The notes under the pieces were generated by a model. It was not told where the DNA came from and ran no database searches. It worked only from the letters and a program-made list of their open reading frames with translations. From assembly GCA_029858245.1 (NCBI GenBank), contig JAOUFL010000046.1, forward strand, positions 1 to 11,836: a stretch of DNA of 11,836 bases, given 5' to 3'. The stretch comes from Candidatus Zixiibacteriota bacterium (lineage in GTDB: Bacteria > Zixibacteria > MSB-5A5 > RBG-16-43-9). The position numbers and the translations under genes were made by a program. Positions 7,161 to 11,836 of the stretch are shown here, piece by piece (within the stretch, counting starts at the first letter, position 1; each line of letters begins with the position of its first letter).

Positions 7161-7766
7161 ATGAAGAAGATATCATTCATTATATTGATTACAGCGATAA
7201 TATTCTGCGGCTGCAAAAACCCATTTAAAACCAGAAATTCACCCGAGCCCACTGGTCCAAGGGGAACCTGGTATCCCCCCACAACACCGGAGACGGTCGT
7301 GGACCTTAACCTCAGGAATACTTACGAAGAGAAGATAATCGACAATTACCTTTTGTGCTTTTCTGATTCCTTTAGCTTCTCTGCACCTGAGGATTCCTTA
7401 GAAGCCATAGCGGATAATCGTCCGGAACTTTTCTGGAACTGGGATTTAGCAGTTGAAAGAAATGTCACTTTTGCCATTTTTAACCAGTATATGTCTGGTT
7501 CATTGAGGTTTGTTCTGGTTATGGAAAAAGACCCAGACCAGCCAGATATCAAGGGGGATACAACGGCAATCCTTTACAGGAATTATCTGCTTTACCTGTA
7601 TGATTTCAGCCAGGAGGAACCTCTGGTTGGGACTATCAAGGGGATCTCTGCTTTTTATCTGAGAGAATCTTCATATGAACACTGGAGCATATATTTGTGG
7701 CAGGACCGGCCGCTGGTATCCGGCGAGAAGGACTGGGCTTTTTTCAAGGCGGGATTCAGGGAATAA
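7161..7766 (+). CDS. Predicted lipoprotein, paralogue of the next gene
   Basis: This 201-residue protein has a lipoprotein signal: M-K-K-I-S, a hydrophobic core, and a lipobox-like F-C-G-C ending at Cys18. The -3 Phe is unusual. After the cysteine comes K-N-P-F, then a Pro/Gly/Thr-rich linker to about residue 45. The globular part has a helix-like segment with Y55, Y63, C66, F71 and F73, and a C-terminal segment with G161, F165, W175, W180 and D182. The same residues occur at the same spacing in the next protein. The size and pattern (helices followed by strands ending in W-x4-W-x-D) recall small NTF2/SnoaL-like lipoproteins; that fold is inference and no catalytic residues are evident. It lies 7 nt behind the outer-membrane protein gene. 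The Shine-Dalgarno is weak, so coupling to the upstream gene is likely. Confidence 0.72.
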   Translation: MKKISFIILITAIIFCGCKNPFKTRNSPEPTGPRGTWYPPTTPETVVDLNLRNTYEEKIIDNYLLCFSDSFSFSAPEDSLEAIADNRPELFWNWDLAVERNVTFAIFNQYMSGSLRFVLVMEKDPDQPDIKGDTTAILYRNYLLYLYDFSQEEPLVGTIKGISAFYLRESSYEHWSIYLWQDRPLVSGEKDWAFFKAGFRE

Positions 7767-7788
7767 ACTCTATGATGAATTAAAGGGT

Positions 7789-8340
7789 ATGTTAAAAAAA
7801 GACTTATATATACTAACGATAATCTTATTACTGGTTTTGGCTTGCGAGAATCCCTTCTCTCCCCCGGTGATAGGTCCTGGTACTGAGATTCCCATAGCTT
7901 CCCAGACTGACCCGGACAGCGTTTTAAAAAATTTTAAATACTCTTATGAGTACAGGGACATAGTCACTTACGAGAACTGTCTGCACAAGGAGTTTGAGTT
8001 CTTCTATATTGACCAGGATGAGGTTACCGGAGAGTTAATTGAGGACAGGATTCATAGAGAGGATGATATTAACAGAACAAAGGGTGTTTTAGCAGCATTT
8101 GATGATATCCGTTTTGAGGCCTGGGAGGTCTTTCACCTGCTCTCAGAATATGACTCCACCTCCGCTGAGGAGATAAAGTTAAGGCAGGTGATCTTCCATC
8201 TGGTATTAATAGATATCGATGGAGATTTTGGTTATGAGTATCTGGATGTAACTGGATTTGCCCTTTTCAAGTTCAAAAGATCTGAAGATGGATATTGGAG
8301 GATGTCTTACTGGGAGGACAATTCTATTCAAGATTATTAA
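7789..8340 (+). CDS. Predicted lipoprotein, second of a tandem paralogous pair
   Basis: The frame stays open upstream to an ATG at 7675, but that start would overlap the previous gene and lack a signal peptide. Starting at 7789 gives 183 residues with a textbook lipoprotein signal: M-L-K-K-D, a Leu/Ile-rich core, and lipobox V-L-A-C with Cys19. AAAGGG sits just ahead of this ATG, at short spacing. After the lipid cysteine comes E-N-P-F, matching K-N-P-F in the preceding lipoprotein. Two segments align without gaps to that protein: Y53, Y61, C64, F69, F71, and a 22-residue C-terminal stretch with G156, F160, K163, S165, W170, W175 and D177. The two are therefore probably products of a tandem duplication that has diverged strongly. 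An NTF2/SnoaL-like fold is possible but unproven. The pdxJ start follows 13 nt downstream. Confidence 0.75.
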   Translation: MLKKDLYILTIILLLVLACENPFSPPVIGPGTEIPIASQTDPDSVLKNFKYSYEYRDIVTYENCLHKEFEFFYIDQDEVTGELIEDRIHREDDINRTKGVLAAFDDIRFEAWEVFHLLSEYDSTSAEEIKLRQVIFHLVLIDIDGDFGYEYLDVTGFALFKFKRSEDGYWRMSYWEDNSIQDY

Positions 8341-8353
8341 ATAAGGAGAGTTT

Positions 8354-9076
8354 ATGCCCAAATTAAGCGTTAATGTTGACCATGTAGCAACTCTGCGGGA
8401 GGCAAGAAAGTCCATAGAACCTGATCCTGTTGCAGTTGCGGTTATGGTAGAGTTAGCCGGGGCGGATGGGATTACCATTCATTTAAGACAGGATCGGCGT
8501 CATATAAAAGACAGGGATTTGAGAATATTGAGGGAGGTAGTGAAAACAAGCTTATCTCTGGAGATGGCAGCGACAAGTGAGATGCTGGAAAAAGCATTGG
8601 AGGTAAAACCGGATAAGGTAACACTGGTTCCTGAAAGAGAAGGGGAGCTGACCACAGAAGGGGGACTGAACATTCAGGATAATTTTGATAATTTATCCAG
8701 CATCATTCCCCAGCTTCAGATTAACGGGATATTGGTGAGCCTTTTCGTCAACCCGGAGATCGATTCGATAAAAGCCTCAGCTAAGCTTAAAACCGATTTT
8801 ATCGAGATCAATACAACTAAGTATACTGAAGCTAAAAACTTAGGTGAGAAGATCGAGGAACTGGAGAAAATAGAGCGTATGGTGGAGCTGGCTTACAGGT
8901 TGAATTTGGGAATTAATGCAGGACACGGTTTGAATTACAAAAATGTGGTGGATATTGCCAAAATCAAACACATAGATGAGTTCTCCATAGGACATTCCAT
9001 TGTAGCACGGGCAGTTATAGTAGGTTTTGAAAGAGCGGTTAAGGAGATGCTGGAGCTGGTGAAAATTAACGCATAA
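8354..9076 (+). CDS. pdxJ: Pyridoxine 5'-phosphate synthase PdxJ
   Basis: PdxJ condenses 1-deoxy-D-xylulose 5-phosphate with 3-amino-2-oxopropyl phosphate to make pyridoxine 5'-phosphate, the ring-forming step of DXP-dependent vitamin B6 synthesis in the cytoplasm. The 240-residue TIM barrel has normal length. Seen: S-V-N-V-D-H-V-A-T-L-R-E-A-R at 5-18; G-A-D-G-I-T-I-H-L-R-Q-D-R-R-H-I at 36-51, with H43 matching the catalytic His45 of E. coli; L-E-M-A-A-T with E70 (Glu72); K-V-T-L-V-P-E-R at 88-95; N-A-G-H-G-L with H191 (His193); and the phosphate-binding S-I-G-H-S-I at 211-216. The usual H-L-R-E-D-R-R-H-I has Gln46 in place of Glu. AAGGAG (8343-8348) lies 5 nt before the ATG. It is the last gene of the unit, followed after 4 nt by a repeat element. 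The partner pdxA is not in the window. Confidence 0.96.
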   Translation: MPKLSVNVDHVATLREARKSIEPDPVAVAVMVELAGADGITIHLRQDRRHIKDRDLRILREVVKTSLSLEMAATSEMLEKALEVKPDKVTLVPEREGELTTEGGLNIQDNFDNLSSIIPQLQINGILVSLFVNPEIDSIKASAKLKTDFIEINTTKYTEAKNLGEKIEELEKIERMVELAYRLNLGINAGHGLNYKNVVDIAKIKHIDEFSIGHSIVARAVIVGFERAVKEMLELVKINA

Positions 9077-9080
9077 TTTT

Positions 9081-9131
9081 GTAGTGCGACCCTTTCAGGG
9101 TCGCCCAAGCGAGGCTAAAGCCTCGCACTAC
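9081..9131. repeat. REPIN/BIME-like double hairpin (copy 2)
   Basis: The element runs GTAG (9081-9084), T, stem GCGACCC (9086-9092) with GGGTCGC (9098-9104), a 4-nt CCAA spacer, stem GCGAGGC (9109-9115) with GCCTCGC (9120-9126), A, and CTAC (9128-9131). Both hairpins are perfect. The outer nine bases, GTAGTGCGA and TCGCACTAC, are exact inverse complements. This is two GTAG-headed palindromes tail to tail, the arrangement of REP doublets, and it shares the GTAG-plus-hairpin layout of the elements at 3509 and 3594. Confidence 0.72.
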
Positions 9132-9147
9132 GACCTGAGGCTTTTTT
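9120..9147 (+). terminator. Possible intrinsic terminator after pdxJ
   Basis: GCCTC (9120-9124) can pair with GAGGC (9137-9141) across a 12-nt loop, followed directly by six T residues (9142-9147). The 5-bp stem is weak and competes with the second hairpin of the neighbouring repeat, so this is a tentative call for the 3' end of the tatD-pdxJ unit. Confidence 0.35.
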
Positions 9148-9184
9148 GGAGTGCATTGACTTTGTCAATACCTGCATCCAAGCC
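9139..9184. repeat. Structured intergenic repeat, copy A
   Basis: TTGGA (9146-9150) pairs with TCCAA (9177-9181), TGCA (9152-9155) with TGCA (9173-9176), and TTGAC (9156-9160) with GTCAA (9164-9168) around a TTT loop. An outer GGC/GCC (9139-9141, 9182-9184) can extend it. Bases 9145-9172 match 10796-10823 at 22 of 28 positions without gaps and in the same orientation, so the two look like copies of one small repeat. They bracket the transglutaminase-like gene. Confidence 0.5.
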
Positions 9185-9216
9185 AGCAGCGTGGGATGGA
9201 TGTTACAGAGGGAAAG

Positions 9217-10794
9217 ATGCGAAGGGAAAATATAATTTTTTCTATTCTATTTTTGATTTTTTTCTCATACCTCAACATCACTGCTACAGAGAAACCTACC
9301 TATCCCCAGGAGGTAAACGATGTACTTGAAAAGGCTAGTGATAATCGAGTTGAGCTGGAGAAAGTTCTTTCACATTATTCTTCTGAGGGAGATTCGCTAA
9401 AACTCGAAGCAGCATATTTTTTAATTTCCAATATGGAAGGGCACAGCTATGTTCAATATGCTCTCTATGACACTGCTGGAAAAGAAGTTGATTTCAATGC
9501 CCTTGACTATGCGGATTATGATGCTCTAAAAGCAGAATGGGATACTCTGGAATCCCGATATGGAACGCTTGATTTCAAAAAAAAGGAGACGATTAACGAT
9601 CTCGATACCATCGCCTCGGATTTTTTGATTAACCAGATCGAGTATGCTTTCAAAGCCTGGAGGGAAAAACCCTGGGCAAAGGGCCTTTCATTCGAACAGT
9701 TTTGCGAATATATCCTTCCCTATCGGGGGAGCAATGAGCCATTGGAGAGCTGGCGGGAGTTTTTCTGGAAAAAGTATAAGGATATTGAAAGACAGATGAC
9801 GGGTCCGTCAGATCCAATCGAGGCAGCGAAATTGATTAACGATGATATCAAGTCCTGGTTTACCTTTGACCCGCGGTTTTATAATCACCCTACTGACCAG
9901 GGTCTATCCGAGATGCTTGCGAATAAAAAAGGAAGGTGTGAGGATATGACCAATCTGACAATCTATGCGATGAGGGCTAATGGTCTGGCAGTTACCAGCG
10001 ATTACACACCAGCCTGGGCAAATGCCGGGAACAACCATGCCTGGAATGCCATTCTAACCAACAATGGAGAAGTCATCCCCTTTATGGGGGCTGAAGCCAA
10101 CCCGGGTGAATACAAGCTTGCCAATAAATTAGCCAAAGTCTATCGCAAGATGTTTGGCAAGCAGAAAGAAAATCTCATCTTTCAGTCAAGGAAGCAGGAA
10201 GAAGTTCCCGGCTGGCTATCCGGAAAAAGTTATATTGATGTCACCACAGATTACATAGAGGTATGCGATGTAGAAATTGAATTCGAAAAGGAAATTCCGG
10301 ATTCGGTCGATATTGCCTACCTTTGCGTTTTCAATTCCGGGGAATGGGTGCCAATTCACTGGGGAAGGATAACAGATGGTAGGGTAACATTTACTAATAT
10401 GGGGAAGGATATCGCTTACCTTCCGGCACTTTACTTAAATGGAGAAGTCATACCTTATAGTGAGCCGTTTGTCCTGCGGAATGACTGCACTATAAAAGAA
10501 TTTCAACCTGATGAACAAAAGACCATAGCAGTTCAGCTTTACTCAACCAAACCTTTTAAACAGGAAGTTTCAGCAGAGGGGGTTGCAAAGACATATCTGA
10601 CTTCCGGAAAGGAATATGAGCTTTACTACTGGAGAGACGGCTGGCAACTTCTGGGAAAATCCATTGCTGAAAAGAAGCCTCTTATTTTGGATGAGGTTCC
10701 AGATGGAGGTCTATACTGGCTGATTGAGAAAAACTCGGACAAAGAGGAAGAGCGTATTTTCAACCTGGAAAATGGTAAACAGGTCTGGTGGTGA
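9217..10794 (+). CDS. Secreted transglutaminase-like (papain-fold) protein
   Basis: I chose the ATG at 9217 over the upstream in-frame ATG at 9196. It has AGAGGG a few bases ahead and makes the signal peptide begin properly (M-R-R-E-N, hydrophobic core, likely cleavage after I-T-A at 23/24). The product is 525 residues. After a helical, charged region (about 25-195) comes a transglutaminase core: G-R-C-E-D-M-T-N with the presumed nucleophile C241, then N-N-H-A-W-N-A-I with H274, then V-I-P-F-M-G-A-E-A-N-P-G. The expected third acidic residue is not at the usual place; E293 in the last segment is the nearest candidate. Beta-rich segments follow at about 338-420 and 425-505, resembling the accessory domains of Bacteroidetes-type secreted transglutaminase-like proteins. 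Such proteins may act as cysteine proteases or crosslinkers at the cell surface; the substrate is unknown. It is separated from pdxJ by repeats and converges on the CPBP gene. Confidence 0.85.
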   Translation: MRRENIIFSILFLIFFSYLNITATEKPTYPQEVNDVLEKASDNRVELEKVLSHYSSEGDSLKLEAAYFLISNMEGHSYVQYALYDTAGKEVDFNALDYADYDALKAEWDTLESRYGTLDFKKKETINDLDTIASDFLINQIEYAFKAWREKPWAKGLSFEQFCEYILPYRGSNEPLESWREFFWKKYKDIERQMTGPSDPIEAAKLINDDIKSWFTFDPRFYNHPTDQGLSEMLANKKGRCEDMTNLTIYAMRANGLAVTSDYTPAWANAGNNHAWNAILTNNGEVIPFMGAEANPGEYKLANKLAKVYRKMFGKQKENLIFQSRKQEEVPGWLSGKSYIDVTTDYIEVCDVEIEFEKEIPDSVDIAYLCVFNSGEWVPIHWGRITDGRVTFTNMGKDIAYLPALYLNGEVIPYSEPFVLRNDCTIKEFQPDEQKTIAVQLYSTKPFKQEVSAEGVAKTYLTSGKEYELYYWRDGWQLLGKSIAEKKPLILDEVPDGGLYWLIEKNSDKEEERIFNLENGKQVWW

Positions 10795-10795
10795 A

Positions 10796-10838
10796 TTTGG
10801 ATTGCATTAAACATGTCAATGCCCATACCATCAAAAGC
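10796..10838. repeat. Structured intergenic repeat, copy B
   Basis: This short gap between convergent genes holds a sequence matching 9145-9172 at 22 of 28 ungapped positions. It also folds: TTTG/AT (10796-10802, one bulged G) pairs with ATCAAA (10830-10835), and GCATT (10804-10808) with AATGC (10818-10822). No T-run follows, so it is not an obvious intrinsic terminator for either gene. Confidence 0.45.
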
Positions 10839-10854
10839 GGGATACACTCCATTT

Positions 10855-11787
10855 TTAAATCACCGTTTCAGGTAACTCCGCTGTTTTTCTTTTCCAGACA
10901 GGTAATACGATTTGTTTTCTGTTAACTGACAGTTTCAGAATGAATAAACCGATAGCAAAAGTGAGTAAAATTATTATATAAGAAGCTTCGATTCCGAAAC
11001 TCCCGCCGGTCAGCCATGCAGGTCCTTTAATCTCCGGGGTTATCCAGCTTTTGAATGTTATCCCCGAATTAGGCATTCCGAAGATTCCCGCCTGGAAAAA
11101 ATTCCAGCTGGCATGAATACCCCATACAAGCCATAATCTACGAGTGAAGATAAAAGCAGCTGTAAGGAGTACATCTTCAAACATAAGTGCTCCTGAGGTA
11201 AAAAGAGTGGCGTTTTTGTTTCCCAGATGCATTATGCCAAATATTAATGCGATAATGACTAAGGCAATCCAGCTACCCAGGAATTCCTCGGTTAGCCTGA
11301 AGACGATTGAACGGAAAAAAAGTTCCTGAATAAAGGCACCCATCCCAAAAAGAAAGATACTGTCTATTATTATTTTCCAGGAATTAAAACCTGCTGCCTT
11401 GTAATATCCCAAGATAACAAACATACCGACCATAAGGAGCACCATGCCCAGGGAGATCAGAGAGCCTATGCCAAATTCAACTAAACTCCCTTTTCCAGAT
11501 ATCTCATAGGCTTTTCGTCTTTCGATGTATCTGGTGTACAATCGGTAAGCTATTAAGAATACAATAAACGAAATAACAGTCGCAGCATAGTGAACTACTG
11601 AAAAATATATTCCCGATAGTGAAGGCTCCAAAACATATTCATAAAGGAGATTATTGATTACGCTTATTGGCATAAAGAAAAGAACCATTATGATTATCCT
11701 GGTTAAGGGGAATTGTATTATCTTACCAGAAAGATTTTCAGGATGAACATTTGTGAACAATTGCTGACTTTTGATGCTAGAAGACAT
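10855..11787 (-). CDS. CPBP-family intramembrane metalloprotease
   Basis: CPBP (CAAX protease and bacteriocin-processing, also Abi) proteins are polytopic membrane proteases with an active site buried in the bilayer. Seen in 310 residues: a soluble N-terminus of about 28 residues, then roughly eight hydrophobic segments (near 30-48, 62-82, 103-127, 138-152, 172-187, 197-215, 217-236, 266-286) and a basic tail. The motifs are in the family order: Q154-E155-L-F-F-R159 (the E-E-x3-R motif), F-G-I-M-H187, and H225-A-S-W-N229. The first Glu of E-E-x3-R, reported as catalytic in the archaeal Rce1 structure, is Gln here (codon CAG). The protein may therefore be altered in activity, or the neighbouring Glu may serve. 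The start is supported by GGAGG 6 nt upstream. The gene is convergent with the transglutaminase-like gene. The substrate is unknown; family roles include maturation of secreted peptides and immunity. Confidence 0.88.
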   Translation of the reverse strand: MSSSIKSQQLFTNVHPENLSGKIIQFPLTRIIIMVLFFMPISVINNLLYEYVLEPSLSGIYFSVVHYAATVISFIVFLIAYRLYTRYIERRKAYEISGKGSLVEFGIGSLISLGMVLLMVGMFVILGYYKAAGFNSWKIIIDSIFLFGMGAFIQELFFRSIVFRLTEEFLGSWIALVIIALIFGIMHLGNKNATLFTSGALMFEDVLLTAAFIFTRRLWLVWGIHASWNFFQAGIFGMPNSGITFKSWITPEIKGPAWLTGGSFGIEASYIIILLTFAIGLFILKLSVNRKQIVLPVWKRKTAELPETVI

Positions 11788-11793
11788 GATGTC

Positions 11794-11798
11794 CCTCC
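11794..11798 (-). promoter_or_regulatory. Ribosome binding site of the CPBP protease gene
   Basis: Read on the minus strand this is GGAGG, 6 nt ahead of the ATG at 11787. It is a strong site that fixes the start. Confidence 0.82.
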
Positions 11799-11822
11799 AT
11801 TTGGGGTTAAAATTTATGCTTA

Positions 11823-11828
11823 ATTATA
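11823..11828 (-). promoter_or_regulatory. Candidate -10 box for the CPBP protease gene
   Basis: The minus strand reads TATAAT here, a perfect -10 hexamer. It would place the transcript start near 11816 and give a leader of about 29 nt. The matching -35 box would lie beyond the window edge, and the region is AT-rich, so the call is tentative. Confidence 0.45.
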
Positions 11829-11836
11829 TTTACGTT

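Noticed and set aside
7675..7788. Upstream extension of the second lipoprotein to an ATG at 7675
   Set aside because: It would overlap the preceding gene by about 90 bases and bury the lipoprotein signal. The ATG at 7789 restores a perfect lipobox.
9156..9184. TTGACT at 9156 as a -35 box for the transglutaminase-like gene
   Set aside because: No -10-like hexamer occurs 16-18 nt downstream (the region is CAAGCC), and the bases belong to the structured repeat.
9196..9216. ATG at 9196 as the start of the transglutaminase-like gene
   Set aside because: It adds seven acidic/polar residues ahead of a normal signal peptide. The ATG at 9217 has a better-placed purine-rich site. It remains possible.
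9084..9329. Forward open frame of 81 codons beginning inside the REPIN-like element
   Set aside because: It translates the palindromic repeats and then the transglutaminase gene out of frame, with no ribosome binding site, so it is an artefact of repeat sequence.
10626..10847. Minus-strand open frame of 73 codons opposite the end of the transglutaminase-like gene
   Set aside because: Mostly antisense to a clear coding region. Only its first residues, lying in repeat B, look like anything, and they reflect the repeat.
11144..11329. Forward open frame of 61 codons within the CPBP gene
   Set aside because: Antisense shadow of the protease motifs, with no supporting signals.

Overview
The window looks like a housekeeping stretch of an uncultured diderm (Gram-negative-type) bacterium. 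The evidence for an outer membrane is a large signal-peptide protein that reads as an outer-membrane beta-barrel ending in Phe, followed by two lipoproteins. Base composition is moderately AT-rich, with heavy AGA/AGG arginine use. The lineage cannot be fixed from this window. The mix of a Firmicutes-like gene order (holB-ricT-metG-tatD-rsmA) with an outer-membrane protein and DXP-dependent PdxJ would fit a candidate phylum near the FCB/Zixibacteria/WOR-3 group, but that is inference.

Region 1 (1-3540) is a forward operon: the C-terminal part of the clamp-loader subunit holB (truncated by the window edge), ricT (PSP1 domain, Cys-rich) and metG (TTG start, C-terminal tRNA-binding domain). It ends at a clear intrinsic terminator.

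Region 2 (3468-3737) is intergenic. It holds three GTAG-headed palindromes of the kind seen in REP elements, then a near-consensus sigma-70 promoter (TTGACA, 17-nt spacer, TATTAT). An imperfect inverted repeat is centred on the -35 box.

Region 3 (3738-9076) is a tightly packed six-gene forward unit: tatD, rsmA (ATGA overlap), an outer-membrane protein, two related small lipoproteins, and pdxJ. The three envelope genes sit between housekeeping genes, with gaps of 22 nt or less throughout.

Region 4 (9077-9216) is a second repeat cluster: a compact GTAG...CTAC double hairpin (REPIN/BIME-like), a possible terminator, and a second structured repeat whose relative lies at 10796-10838.

Region 5 (9217-11787) holds a secreted transglutaminase-like protein facing a CPBP-family intramembrane protease on the minus strand. 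The protease has its own ribosome binding site and a perfect -10 box near the window edge.

I see no CRISPR array, tRNA, rRNA, transposase or recognisable defence system, and no convincing new multi-gene system. The most interesting content is the pair of intergenic repeat families, the envelope trio with its duplicated lipoproteins, and a possible internal translation start in metG.
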